Shown here: positions 18,313 through 26,283 of the stretch, in pieces
Position numbering within the stretch: position 1 is the stretch's first letter
How the letters are laid out: every line of letters starts with the position of its first letter
From: Neolewinella agarilytica
GTDB taxonomy: Bacteria; Bacteroidota; Bacteroidia; Chitinophagales; Saprospiraceae
Length of the DNA stretch: 64,000 nt
Direction of reading: 5' to 3'
NCBI RefSeq assembly: GCF_900110645.1
Contig: NZ_FOFB01000013.1
Location: 1 to 64,000 of the forward strand
Program-made: the position numbers and the translations under genes
The notes under the pieces: generated by a model
Told to the model about the DNA's origin: nothing
What the model saw: the letters and a program-made list of their open reading frames with translations, nothing else
Database searches by the model: none

Positions 18313-19995
18313 CTAGAGATCCGTCACACATCCCAGTGAGGCGCTGCTGACTGATTTGGCGTATTTCTTCAGTACACCAAACTTTGCCCGCGATTCTGGT
18401 GGCGTCCAGCGGGCACGACGCTCAGCGATCGTGGCTTCGTCCAGCTCTGCTTCCAGAATGTTTTTCTCTGCATCGATCCGGATGATGTCGCCATCTTCCA
18501 GCAGACCGATCAATCCGCCCACCTGGGCCTCGGGGCTGATGTGGCCCACCACAAACCCGTGGGTTCCGCCGCTGAAGCGGCCATCGGTAATGAGGGCAAC
18601 CTTTTTACCCAGGCCCTGGCCCATCACTTCACTCGTTGGCTTCAGCATTTCAGGCATTCCGGGGCCGCCCTGCGGGCCGGAATAGCGGATGACGACCACG
18701 TCTCCCTCCACAATTTCACGGCGGCTCAGGGCCTGGTTAGCCTCCAGCTCCGAGTTGAACACTTTAGCCGGCCCCATGAAGTGCAGACCTTCCTTGCCCG
18801 TGATTTTAGCCACGGAGCCTTCCGTTGCCAGGTTGCCGTAGAGAATGCGTAAGTGACCAGTTTCCTTGATCGGTTGATCAAAGGGCTTGATGATTTGTTG
18901 TCCGGCTTTCAGCGGTGCTGCTTCTGCCAGGTTCTCGGCCAGCGTTTTACCGGTAACGGTCATACAATCACCGTGCAGGAGACCTTGCTCCAGCAATACC
19001 TTCATTACGGCTGGAACACCGCCGACGTAGTACAAATCTTCCATGACGTACTTGCCCGAAGGCTTCAGGTCTGCAATGAAAGGAACCTTATCGCTGACCT
19101 TCTGGAAATCGTCGATGGTAATGTCCAGGCCGGCAGCATGGCTCATGGCGAGCAGGTGAAGGACGGCATTCGTACTTCCTCCCAAGGCGGTAATGGTGAC
19201 CATTGCATTCTCAAAGGACTTACGGGTCAGAATGTCGCTCGGCTTGATGTCTTTTTCCAGTAGCCGGAGCATGTATTCACCGACGCGCTTGCAGTCAGCA
19301 GCCTTATCCGTGGAGTTGGCCGGGATGGAACTGTTGTAGGGCAAAGACATACCCATGGCCTCGATGGCGGAGGCCATCGTGTTGGCCGTATACATTCCTC
19401 CACAAGCACCGGAACCCGGGCAGGCGTGACGGATCACCCCTTTGTATTTCGTTTCATCCGCTTCTCCGGTCCGGTATTTACCCAACACTTCGAAGGCAGA
19501 AACAATGTCCAGCTTCTCCTCTTCGTAGCAGCCGGGGCTGATGGTGCCACCATAAAGCAGGATGGCCGGACGGTTGAGCCGGGCCAGCCCGATCATCGCC
19601 CCGGGCATATTCTTATCACAGCCCACTACGGTCACCAGACCGTCGTACCACTGTGCACCGGCAACGGTCTCAATACTGTCGGCAATTACATCGCGGCTGG
19701 GCAGGCTGTAGCGCATACCATCCGTACCCATACTGATACCATCACTTACCCCAATGGTGTGGTACATCAGGCCAATCAGGTCCTGCTGCTCGTTGATACT
19801 CTGTTTTACATCCTCGGCCAGGCCATTGAGGTGCATATTACAGGGGTTCCCTTCCCAACCGGTGGAGACCACACCAATCTGGGCTTTTTCCATGTCCGCA
19901 TCATCCATGCCGGTGGCGTAGAGCATGGCCCGGGCGGCGGGCTGTTCTGGGTTGCTGGTTACGTTTTTGCTGTACTTATTTAGCTGGTGTGCCAT
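18313..19995 (-). CDS. ilvD: Dihydroxy-acid dehydratase
   Basis: This 560-residue enzyme removes water from dihydroxyisovalerate and dihydroxymethylvalerate to give the 2-keto acids of valine and isoleucine. The iron-sulfur cluster cysteines lie in [11 protein letters not shown] and [18 protein letters not shown], and the C-terminal substrate loop [18 protein letters not shown] is intact. It is the first structural gene of the ilvD-ilvB-ilvN operon. About 100-170 bases upstream lies a branched-chain-rich leader peptide and, between the peptide and the ilvD start, an intrinsic terminator. Expression is therefore likely to be governed by attenuation that reads Leu/Val/Ile-tRNA charging. Confidence 0.97.
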   Translation of the reverse strand: MAHQLNKYSKNVTSNPEQPAARAMLYATGMDDADMEKAQIGVVSTGWEGNPCNMHLNGLAEDVKQSINEQQDLIGLMYHTIGVSDGISMGTDGMRYSLPSRDVIADSIETVAGAQWYDGLVTVVGCDKNMPGAMIGLARLNRPAILLYGGTISPGCYEEEKLDIVSAFEVLGKYRTGEADETKYKGVIRHACPGSGACGGMYTANTMASAIEAMGMSLPYNSSIPANSTDKAADCKRVGEYMLRLLEKDIKPSDILTRKSFENAMVTITALGGSTNAVLHLLAMSHAAGLDITIDDFQKVSDKVPFIADLKPSGKYVMEDLYYVGGVPAVMKVLLEQGLLHGDCMTVTGKTLAENLAEAAPLKAGQQIIKPFDQPIKETGHLRILYGNLATEGSVAKITGKEGLHFMGPAKVFNSELEANQALSRREIVEGDVVVIRYSGPQGGPGMPEMLKPTSEVMGQGLGKKVALITDGRFSGGTHGFVVGHISPEAQVGGLIGLLEDGDIIRIDAEKNILEAELDEATIAERRARWTPPESRAKFGVLKKYAKSVSSASLGCVTDL

Positions 19996-20033
19996 ATGTT
20001 TGGGTTAGACGGAGCCTTCAGATTATTGGTTGG

Positions 20034-20076
20034 GATAAAAGAAAAGCCGCTTTCCCCCTAGAGGAAAGCGGCTTTT
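20034..20076 (-). terminator. Attenuator terminator upstream of ilvD
   Basis: A perfect 14-bp stem (arms 20063-20076 and 20042-20055 with a 7-base loop) reads in the ilvD direction as AAAAGCCGCTTTCC, loop, GGAAAGCGGCTTTT, followed by a T-rich run (TTTTC TTTTATCCC). It lies between the leader peptide stop (20092) and the ilvD start (19995), so it would stop transcription before ilvD. Bases 20061-20072, the 5' arm, can instead pair with 20096-20107 in the leader peptide coding end (11 of 12 pairs), which is the antiterminator expected for an attenuator. The A/T-flanked stem could also act on the other strand. Confidence 0.88.
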
Positions 20077-20091
20077 TTGCCCTGCACTAAA

Positions 20092-20169
20092 TCATGCTGC
20101 TTTCCTCCATGGGGTGGATACCACCACCACAAGAACAAGAATTAGCAACACGACGAGCAAAGCGTTCAT
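20092..20169 (-). CDS. ilvL: Branched-chain leader peptide of the ilv operon (IlvL-like)
   Basis: An ATG at 20169 opens a 25-codon ORF ending in TGA at 20092-20094. Residues 4-17 read LLVVLLILVLVVVV, that is 6 Leu, 7 Val and 1 Ile in a row, followed by STPWRKAA. This is the composition of the IlvL/IlvGMEDA-type leader peptides of Enterobacteria, where ribosome stalling on branched-chain codons prevents terminator formation. The mRNA segments fit the classic four-part scheme: segment 1 (20155-20163, codons 3-5), segment 2 (20096-20107, codons for the RKAA end), segment 3 (20061-20072) and segment 4 (20042-20055). Segments 1 and 2 pair 8 of 9. The peptide was too short for routine gene calling. 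Function is inferred from position and pattern. Confidence 0.87.
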   Translation of the reverse strand: MNALLVVLLILVLVVVVSTPWRKAA

Positions 20170-20218
20170 CAATTAGTTTCCTTTGATGCACACAATGTAC
20201 AAGGAAGCTACGGCCGGC

Positions 20219-20251
20219 CAAAGCATAGTTGGACGGAATTTACGATGGCAA
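20219..20251 (-). promoter_or_regulatory. Possible promoter of the ilv leader
   Basis: Reading the minus strand, TTG (20251-20249), a 21-base spacer and TATGCTTTG (20227-20219) resemble the Bacteroidota -33 TTG / -7 TAnnTTTG promoter, with one extra base in the -7 element. Transcription would begin near 20210, about 40 bases before the leader peptide start, and the region overlaps the end of the upstream beta-barrel gene by only a few bases. It is a candidate based on pattern alone. Confidence 0.4.
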
Positions 20252-20258
20252 AGCGGGC

Positions 20259-20927
20259 TTAGTAGCGTCGATGATCAAAGCGAAAGAGGGCACGGATGCC
20301 CACCTGAAAGGTTGTCAGCTTAGGTTCCCGAACTCCAAGGGACTGTCCGTTTACGTCAGTAACGACCAAATCATCAAGCAGTGGCCCGGTACCTACTCGT
20401 GCATTAGCATAGGGTGTAATGGTTAACAAATTGCTGAGCCCGATATCCAACCCAACTCCACCGCCGTAGGTGAATCCATTACCACTATCGAACTCAAAGC
20501 CTTCACCGTTGAGGTCGTAAACGGCGTAGCCCGGAGACAGCTGCAGGTAAAAACCTTTTTGCAGTTGGGGGCCTTGTTTCCCGAACGTCGGGCAATCACA
20601 GTCTCCCCCAAAATCAAAGGGATAAACGTTTACCTTAAATTCAAAGCCATATTCCCTGAGCTGGATTTGAGTTCGATCAACCACATTGTCATCGGTTTTA
20701 CTGCTGGCAAAATAAACCGTTGGCAAAAACTCGACCCGTTTTTCGGGCAGGCGAAACCAGTAGCCAACCGATACCTCATTGCCTGCTTTCCAGTCCAGAA
20801 GGTTCTCTACTGACTCATCGCTAACATCCCAGCGTGTTTGGTTGAAATTAGCGGAGGCTGATACGGCCAGCTGGGCAAATCCGGTAGCGGAGGACAGTAA
20901 GAGAAGGAAAATGAATAGACGGCTCAT
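20259..20927 (-). CDS. Outer membrane beta-barrel protein
   Basis: From the ATG at 20927 the 222-residue product starts with a signal peptide (MSRLFIFLLLLSSATGFAQ) followed by beta-rich sequence with alternating hydrophobic residues and Gly/aromatic-rich strands, ending in a strand-like LTTFQVGIRALFRFDHRRY. A longer frame from 21152 would place 75 Arg/Pro-rich residues ahead of the signal, in a region of inverted repeats, and is not supported. It is of the opacity-like/OmpW-size barrel type. A short DCDCP segment is notable. No specific function can be assigned. It is transcribed toward the ilv leader, ending 90 bp before the leader peptide start. Confidence 0.72.
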   Translation of the reverse strand: MSRLFIFLLLLSSATGFAQLAVSASANFNQTRWDVSDESVENLLDWKAGNEVSVGYWFRLPEKRVEFLPTVYFASSKTDDNVVDRTQIQLREYGFEFKVNVYPFDFGGDCDCPTFGKQGPQLQKGFYLQLSPGYAVYDLNGEGFEFDSGNGFTYGGGVGLDIGLSNLLTITPYANARVGTGPLLDDLVVTDVNGQSLGVREPKLTTFQVGIRALFRFDHRRY

Positions 20928-21026
20928 GGATTGATTACTTAGTTGAATATGTGCATTTGAACGAGGAAAGCTTCCCGGTAGTATGGGTGCAAGGGTATAC
21001 ACCGTGGGTTGAACCCGGTTCACCCT

Positions 21027-21103
21027 CGTCGGCCGAGGAGAAACGACTCTTCTCTCCCCTCGGCGGACGAGCGAAACTCCTTCGTCAAAACGCTCGGCCG
21101 ACG
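21027..21103. repeat. GC-rich inverted repeat (CGTCGGCCGAG) between two genes
   Basis: Bases 21027-21037 and 21093-21103 are perfect inverted copies of CGTCGGCCGAG. A related palindromic word (ctcggcggacgag) lies between them at 21060-21072. The element can fold into one long or two smaller hairpins. It lies between the unknown gene ending at 21112 and the outer-membrane protein gene starting at 20927. It could be a terminator or a REP-like element. Confidence 0.6.
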
Positions 21104-21111
21104 GGCGCGCC

Positions 21112-21612
21112 TCAAAACTCCAGCTCCATGGCTCCTCCAACCGCCACTGCATTCCAGCGTCCGCGCAAAATGTTTAGTTGCTCCCGGATGCGACACAGCT
21201 TCTCCTCGGTCAGAAGCAGCATCTCCGGTAAGTTACTTTGCCGCAAAATTTCCTGAAAACGGGGGATAAAGTCCTGTAAGGGCGCTCCTGATTGCAGTTC
21301 CGTCAGCAATAAATTCACCAGATGCTCCACCTGCAGGGAGGTGCGGGGCAAGTTTGCGGGGCGTAATGGATCCGGTCGTTCTTCGGGCCGCGCCTCAAAG
21401 TCTTCAATCGCATAGCCCGCCGCCAGAATGCCATAAAACGCATCCTTCAGCTCAAGCTCCGTCTCAATAGCATAGTGCGCCAGATCATGAAGTTCCGTTC
21501 CCGGGTGGAGTTTAGCCCAGGTCATGCTACCGTCTGATCGGGTTACGGACAAGACCGTACGGCCCGATTTTGGGCGGGAAAAACGAATAGTCAAAGAAGG
21601 TAGTTCAGGCAT
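21112..21612 (-). CDS. Hypothetical protein, soluble, unknown function
   Basis: I do not recognise this 166-residue protein. It begins MPELPSLTIRFSRPKSGRTV with beta-strand-like sequence and a motif SMTWAKLHPGTELHDLAHYA, which contains a HDxAHY-like pair of histidines. It then becomes helical (HLVNLLLTELQSG). No signal peptide or membrane segment is visible, so it is likely cytoplasmic. It lies 16 bp downstream of the LytTR response regulator gene on the same strand, so the two are probably cotranscribed. Composition matches the neighbours, and the frame is well used along its length. Confidence 0.6.
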   Translation of the reverse strand: MPELPSLTIRFSRPKSGRTVLSVTRSDGSMTWAKLHPGTELHDLAHYAIETELELKDAFYGILAAGYAIEDFEARPEERPDPLRPANLPRTSLQVEHLVNLLLTELQSGAPLQDFIPRFQEILRQSNLPEMLLLTEEKLCRIREQLNILRGRWNAVAVGGAMELEF

Positions 21613-21628
21613 AGTATTCTAGGTTAAA

Positions 21629-22438
21629 TTAACCCGCTAACAGCTCCAGTAAGCGCTGCTTCCTCGCAGCGGCAACGGCTAACTCCGTCCCGTCATTCAG
21701 CGTAACGGCCCCACCCTTACCCCTATGATACCTTTTAACGCTGGCCAGGTTAATGACCGTAGACCGGTGGATGCGGAAAAAGCCCGCTGGCTCCAGCAAG
21801 GCGTCATAAAATTTGAGCTTACGGCAGATCAATAGCTTTCGTCCATCGGTCAGGTGGAAATTTGTGAAGTTATCCGCCGCTTCCAGAAAACGAATCTCTT
21901 CGGGCAGTACAATCTCTAATCCATCGATCAACGGCAGAGCCAGCCGGGAAGGTGCCTCCAGCGTGGTCTTTTTAAAATTTTCCAACAGAGTCCTGGTCAC
22001 CTGTCCTTGTTCCCGCAGTCCCGCCCGGGCCTTTACTTTCGCCACGGCGTCGATGAGATCATCAATATCCACGGGTTTCAGCAGGTAGTGCGCTGCGCTC
22101 ATACGAAGCGCACGCAAAGCATACTGCTCGTAGGCAGTAACAAAAACGACTTCCATCTGATGAGACGCAGGCAGGCGTTCCAGCAAATCAAAACCATTTC
22201 CAAAGGGCATCTCAATATCCAGAAACAGTACCTCCGGCTGGTGATTCCGGATAGCCTTCAGCCCCGCATCAACGCTTTCGGCCTCCCCTACCACCTGTAC
22301 ATCCGGGCAGTACTTCTCCAGGTAATGTCTTAGTGCCTCCCGGCTGGGCGCTTCGTCGTCAATAATTAGCGTTCTGATGGCGGTTGGTTTTGGTGATGAT
22401 TTATCAACCCGTTGGTAAGCTCGGTCGATTGGCTCCAC
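21629..22438 (-). CDS. LytTR-family response regulator
   Basis: This 269-residue protein has an N-terminal receiver domain (about 20-140; acidic pair TLIIDDEAPS, phospho-acceptor Asp in VLFLDIEMP, conserved Lys in LLKPVD) and a C-terminal LytTR DNA-binding domain (about 165-268; IRFLEAADNFTNFHL, GFFRIHRSTVINLASV). Such AlgR/LytR-type regulators are activated by a histidine kinase, often a 5TMR-LYT membrane kinase, and regulate promoters directly. No kinase gene lies next to it. The first 20 residues before the receiver domain are probably partly untranslated; in-frame starts nearer 22380 are possible. Confidence 0.88.
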   Translation of the reverse strand: MEPIDRAYQRVDKSSPKPTAIRTLIIDDEAPSREALRHYLEKYCPDVQVVGEAESVDAGLKAIRNHQPEVLFLDIEMPFGNGFDLLERLPASHQMEVVFVTAYEQYALRALRMSAAHYLLKPVDIDDLIDAVAKVKARAGLREQGQVTRTLLENFKKTTLEAPSRLALPLIDGLEIVLPEEIRFLEAADNFTNFHLTDGRKLLICRKLKFYDALLEPAGFFRIHRSTVINLASVKRYHRGKGGAVTLNDGTELAVAAARKQRLLELLAG

Positions 22439-22506
22439 AATTTAGGAAGAAAGGAATAGCTGGCGTACAAAGAAATTTATCCGTGCGCCTACCGTCAAAA
22501 CCAACA

Positions 22507-22667
22507 TACCTGAAACGAAGTGGTTTGGGACAATTAGCGCGCCGTTAGCGTGGTGGGTGGCAAGGCGCTTGAGGCCGACTTTAGCCATAGCTAAAGGAGG
22601 TTTCAGGCAACGCAGCCAGCCGCCGCGATAACAAGCGATAAAGTCCCAAACTACTTTGATTCAGGTA
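22507..22667. mobile_element. MITE-like element with 25-bp terminal inverted repeats
   Basis: The arms 22507-22531 and 22643-22667 match as inverted copies at 22 of 25 positions. The conserved core is AGTGGTTTGGGAC at the inner side and TACCTGAA at the outer side. The 111 bases between them fold into smaller hairpins, including CTTTAGC/GCTAAAG at 22579-22596. It codes for nothing and lies 157 bp upstream of ilvC. Size and structure fit a non-autonomous, fold-back mobile element, but only one copy is in the window, so mobility is inference. Confidence 0.65.
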
Positions 22668-22791
22668 TAAGCAGCTAGCAGACTAAGGTTGGCCAATAAA
22701 AATTCAGCATTCAGGTCTGCACTCCATATTACTAGCCACTAGCCATCGTAATTGACTTAGCTTTTAACCTAAGCCATTCCCTCAATTTTAT

Positions 22792-22799
22792 CATCTTTG
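22792..22799 (+). promoter_or_regulatory. Possible -7 element upstream of ilvC
   Basis: CATCTTTG matches the Bacteroidota -7 consensus TAnnTTTG at all but the first base. No TTG is found at the expected spacing, so the -33 element is weak. Transcription starting here would give a leader of only about 20 bases before the ilvC ATG at 22824, leaving no room for an attenuator like that of ilvD. Confidence 0.35.
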
Positions 22800-22823
22800 C
22801 CTTCCCACCAAAAAATAAATGAA

Positions 22824-23870
22824 ATGGCAATGTTAAACTTCGGAGGAACGGAAGAGAAAGTCGTGCTCCGCGAAGAATTCCCCCTCGAGAAAGCACTGGA
22901 GACCCTGAAAGACGAAACCATTGCCGTGATTGGCTATGGCGTACAGGGCCCCGGCCAAAGTATGAACCTGCGGGACAATGGTTTCAACGTCATCGTTGGT
23001 CAGCGTAAAGGAGGTGCTTCCTGGGACAAGGCCGTTGCTGACGGTTGGGTACCCGGCGAAACGCTTTTCCCCATCGAAGAAGCTGCTGCCAAAGGAACCA
23101 TCATCCAGTACCTGCTGAGTGACGCCGCTCAGATCGAGGTCTGGCCAAAACTAAAGCCGCACCTGACGCCGGGTAAAGCACTCTACTTCAGCCACGGCTT
23201 TGGCATTACTTACAACGACCAAACGGGCATTCAGGCTCCGGAAGGCGTTGACGTTATTCTCGTCGCTCCCAAAGGTTCCGGCACTTCCCTGCGCCGGATG
23301 TTCCTGCAGGGTCGTGGCCTCAACTCCAGCTACGCTATTGCGGAGGATGCTACCGGACGTGCTTACGAGCGCGTCATTGCTCTGGGTATCGGCGTTGGTT
23401 CCGGCTACCTGTTTGAAACCGACTTCCAGCGAGAAGTATACTCCGACCTTACCGGTGAGCGGGGTACGCTGATGGGTGCCATCCAGGGTATCTTCGAGGC
23501 CCAGTACAGCGTTTTGCGCGCCAATGGCCATACGCCTTCGGAGGCCTTCAACGAAACGGTAGAAGAACTCACACAGAGTTTGATGCCACTCGTGGCAGAG
23601 AACGGAATGGACTGGATGTACGCCAACTGTTCTACCACCGCTCAGCGGGGAGCACTGGACTGGAAAGACAAATTCCGCGACGCAACGAAGCCTGTGTTCG
23701 AGGAGCTGTACAAAAGTGTGGCGACCGGCGAGGAAGCCCGCCGCAGTATCGACCTCAACTCACAGCCTGATTACCGGGTGAAGCTGGAAGCAGAACTAAA
23801 AGAGCTACACGAAAGTGAGATGTGGCAGGCTGGCCGTACGGTCCGTGGCCTTCGCCCCGAAAATAACTAG
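22824..23870 (+). CDS. ilvC: Ketol-acid reductoisomerase (NADP+)
   Basis: This 348-residue enzyme isomerises and reduces acetolactate and acetohydroxybutyrate in valine and isoleucine synthesis, upstream of IlvD. The Rossmann motif is GYGVQGPGQSMNLRDNG, and the C-terminal knotted domain with the metal ligands contains GERGTLMGAIQGIFEAQ and EELTQSLMPLVAENGMDWMY. The ATG at 22824 (MAMLNFGGTEE) matches the start of Bacteroidota homologues; the frame extends upstream to a TTG at 22797, inside the probable promoter. A terminator-like hairpin follows, then ilvA. It is separated from the ilvD-B-N operon and probably regulated differently. Confidence 0.96.
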   Translation: MAMLNFGGTEEKVVLREEFPLEKALETLKDETIAVIGYGVQGPGQSMNLRDNGFNVIVGQRKGGASWDKAVADGWVPGETLFPIEEAAAKGTIIQYLLSDAAQIEVWPKLKPHLTPGKALYFSHGFGITYNDQTGIQAPEGVDVILVAPKGSGTSLRRMFLQGRGLNSSYAIAEDATGRAYERVIALGIGVGSGYLFETDFQREVYSDLTGERGTLMGAIQGIFEAQYSVLRANGHTPSEAFNETVEELTQSLMPLVAENGMDWMYANCSTTAQRGALDWKDKFRDATKPVFEELYKSVATGEEARRSIDLNSQPDYRVKLEAELKELHESEMWQAGRTVRGLRPENN

Positions 23871-23901
23871 TCGAATGCAATTCTGATTTTATAGAAAACC
23901 T

Positions 23902-23938
23902 TGCCGATAGCGCTTAACTGTGTTATCGGCATTGTTTT
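23902..23938 (+). terminator. Terminator after ilvC
   Basis: An 8-bp stem (TGCCGATA at 23902-23909, TATCGGCA at 23924-23931) with a 14-base loop is followed by TTGTTTT, 32 bases after the ilvC stop. It fits a weak intrinsic terminator between ilvC and ilvA, so ilvA may be partly independent. Confidence 0.6.
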
Positions 23939-24042
23939 ACCTTGTCCTCCGCTAACGGAATATCGTCCGTTTCAGAATAGGGGCGCGGTCGCAGGTGCAA
24001 TGAAAGTTGCGGAAGCAATGCGCTCACAATCCAGCCTTACTT

Positions 24043-25302
24043 ATGCCTTCCATCTCCAATTCGACCCTAATTCCCGTTGATGACGTAATGCGTGCCCGGC
24101 ACCGCCTGCGGGGTATAGCCCTGCATTCACCGCTGCAACGCAATCATCGGCTGAGCGAGCTTTACGGAGCGGATATTTACCTGAAGCGGGAAGACCTGCA
24201 GGAAGTACGCAGCTATAAGATCCGGGGAGCTTTCAACAATATGGCCATGCTCTCCGACGAGCAGCGCGCCCGTGGCGTGGTTTGCGCCAGCGCCGGCAAT
24301 CACTCTCAGGGCATGGCGCTTGCCTGCGCCAAGATGAAGGTCAAAGGCACTATCTACATGCCCGCCGTTACCCCAAAGCAGAAAGTAAACAAGGCTAAAT
24401 CCTTTGGTCGGGAGTTCGTCACCATCGTGCTTACGGGTGACACTTATGATGACGCTTATGCAGAAGCACTACGCGGTGCGGAGGAAAACGGCTGGACCTT
24501 CGTCCATCCCTTTAATGACCGGAACACCATCGCGGGCCAGGGCACCGTTGGCCTCGAAATTCTCGACGATGCCCACCAGCCAATTGACTATCTGCTCATG
24601 GCCGTCGGAGGCGGAGGCCTCAGCGCCGGAGTAGGCAGTGTTTTTGCCGAGCTAAGCCCCAGTACGACCATCTATGGTATCGAACCCGCCGGAGCTCCAG
24701 CTATGCACGACAGCTTTCGCGCCGGCGAAGTGGTCACGCTGGAAAAGATAGACAGCTTTGTGGATGGCGCCGCGGTGCGGCGCGTGGGAGACATCAACTT
24801 CCCCATCGTAAAAGAAGTAATCAGAGACATCCTTCTCGTGCCCGAAGGCAAGGTTTGCAAGACCATGCTAGAACTCTACAACGAAGACGGCATTGTTGCT
24901 GAACCCGCGGGCTCCCTCTCCGTTGCCGCCCTGGATCAGTTAGGCGACATTAAGGGCAAAACCGTCGTTTGTGTTATTGGCGGCGGGAATAATGACATTG
25001 CCCGAACCGCTGAAATTCAGGAACGTGCCTTACTATTTGCCGGCCTTAAGCATTACTTTATTATTGAGTTTCCCCAGCGAGCCGGTGCCCTACGGGACTT
25101 TCTCAACATCCTCGGCCCTAAAGACGACATCACCCACTTTGAGTATACCAAGCGGACCAACCGAAGTGTAGGCCCGGCTTTGGTCGGTATCGAGCTAGGC
25201 AATGCCGAGGACTTCAAAAACCTTACTGATCGGTTGGATAAAGGTGGTATTCAGTATAAACACATCAACAACCAGCCTTTACTCTTTGAGATGCTGGTGT
25301 AA
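24043..25302 (+). CDS. ilvA: Threonine dehydratase, biosynthetic
   Basis: This 419-residue PLP enzyme deaminates threonine to 2-oxobutyrate, the entry step of isoleucine synthesis. The Schiff-base lysine is in VRSYKIRGAFNNM, and the phosphate-binding glycine loop is in VGGGGLSAGVG. The C-terminal 80 residues (FIIEFPQRAGALRDFLNIL, then GPALVGIEL) form an ACT-like regulatory domain, consistent with isoleucine feedback control. The ATG at 24043 (MPSISNSTLIPVDDVMRA) is preferred over the upstream TTG frame at 24007. It lies 172 bp after ilvC. A copy of an interspersed GGCGC...GGTGCAA repeat sits just upstream (23981-24000). Confidence 0.95.
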   Translation: MPSISNSTLIPVDDVMRARHRLRGIALHSPLQRNHRLSELYGADIYLKREDLQEVRSYKIRGAFNNMAMLSDEQRARGVVCASAGNHSQGMALACAKMKVKGTIYMPAVTPKQKVNKAKSFGREFVTIVLTGDTYDDAYAEALRGAEENGWTFVHPFNDRNTIAGQGTVGLEILDDAHQPIDYLLMAVGGGGLSAGVGSVFAELSPSTTIYGIEPAGAPAMHDSFRAGEVVTLEKIDSFVDGAAVRRVGDINFPIVKEVIRDILLVPEGKVCKTMLELYNEDGIVAEPAGSLSVAALDQLGDIKGKTVVCVIGGGNNDIARTAEIQERALLFAGLKHYFIIEFPQRAGALRDFLNILGPKDDITHFEYTKRTNRSVGPALVGIELGNAEDFKNLTDRLDKGGIQYKHINNQPLLFEMLV

Positions 25303-25305
25303 GCC

Positions 25306-26184
25306 CTACCAGTAAATATCCACTATCGTCATCGCACCAAAAAGCAGGCTGGCTATTCCGTTGGTGGTAAAGAATGCCAAATTGATGCGGCTCAGGTCTC
25401 CGGCCTTTACGAGAGAATGCTGGTAGATCAGACAGGAAATAAAAATCAGCCCGGCCATGAGGCTTAACCACTGAAATTCAGGGTACAGATTCCCCTGATA
25501 CCATAGGGCGTATACCAATATACTTGCGCACACGAGATGGAGGAAACGCCCCAGGCGTAGTGCATTTTCGGTTCCCAGGCGGACAGGAATGGAAAACAAG
25601 TCCTCTTCCCGGTCAAACCCCTCATCCTGCAGGGCATAAATAATGTCGAAGCCGGAAACCCATAGTAATACTACAGAGCCATAGAGTACGGGAAGCAGCG
25701 CCCACTCTGCCGTAACCGCCAGGTAAGCCCCGACGGGTGCGAGAGCTAACCCAAGCCCCAAAACAAAATGACACAGGTAAGTGAATCGCTTGGTGTAGCT
25801 GTATCCCAGAATGACCAGGAGAGCAATTGGGGACAAAGCGAAACAAAGTGGGTTCAGCAGATAAGTAGCACCGACAAAAAGCAGGCAGTTAATAATGACA
25901 AAGATCAGTGCGGACCGACTGGATATCTTGCCGGCGGGTATTTCCCGAACGGCAGTTCGCGGGTTCTTACCGTCAATGTCCCGATCAAGCCAGCGATTAA
26001 ATGCCATGGCCGCAGAGCGGGCAAAGATCATACATAAAATCACCAGGCCAAGCTCCCGCAGGGGAAGGCTGCCATGATCTAACACCCCCAGGAAGAAGCC
26101 CAGGAGCGCAAATGGCAGCGCAAATATGGTGTGGGAAAATTTTACGAGCGACAGGTAGTCGCCCAAACGGCGAAGTAGGGACAT
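25306..26184 (-). CDS. UbiA-family prenyltransferase (quinone biosynthesis)
   Basis: This 292-residue protein has about eight membrane helices and the two Asp-rich motifs of the UbiA superfamily, NRWLDRDIDGKNPRTAVREI (first) and YALQDEGFDREEDLFSIPV (second), which bind the prenyl diphosphate through magnesium. The NPRT and second-motif pattern matches 4-hydroxybenzoate polyprenyltransferase and the MqnP enzymes of the futalosine menaquinone route. As Bacteroidota normally make menaquinone, an MqnP-like role is plausible, particularly with a UbiD-family decarboxylase at 51.6-53.5 kb. The stop lies 3 bp from the convergent ilvA stop. The substrate is inferred. Confidence 0.88.
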   Translation of the reverse strand: MSLLRRLGDYLSLVKFSHTIFALPFALLGFFLGVLDHGSLPLRELGLVILCMIFARSAAMAFNRWLDRDIDGKNPRTAVREIPAGKISSRSALIFVIINCLLFVGATYLLNPLCFALSPIALLVILGYSYTKRFTYLCHFVLGLGLALAPVGAYLAVTAEWALLPVLYGSVVLLWVSGFDIIYALQDEGFDREEDLFSIPVRLGTENALRLGRFLHLVCASILVYALWYQGNLYPEFQWLSLMAGLIFISCLIYQHSLVKAGDLSRINLAFFTTNGIASLLFGAMTIVDIYW

Positions 26185-26283
26185 ATATGGTCTTCACTGA
26201 TCCTATGGGGAAGACGTACGGCAGACAGAATTGTTTGCTAAAAAGCAGGCCTGCCCGCTGTTCAGCATAGAAACGTTCAATTC

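Noticed and set aside
20042-20076. Reading the ilvD-upstream hairpin as a terminator for a plus-strand gene
   Set aside because: No plus-strand gene ends nearby. The T-rich tail and the leader peptide order fit the minus strand and ilvD.
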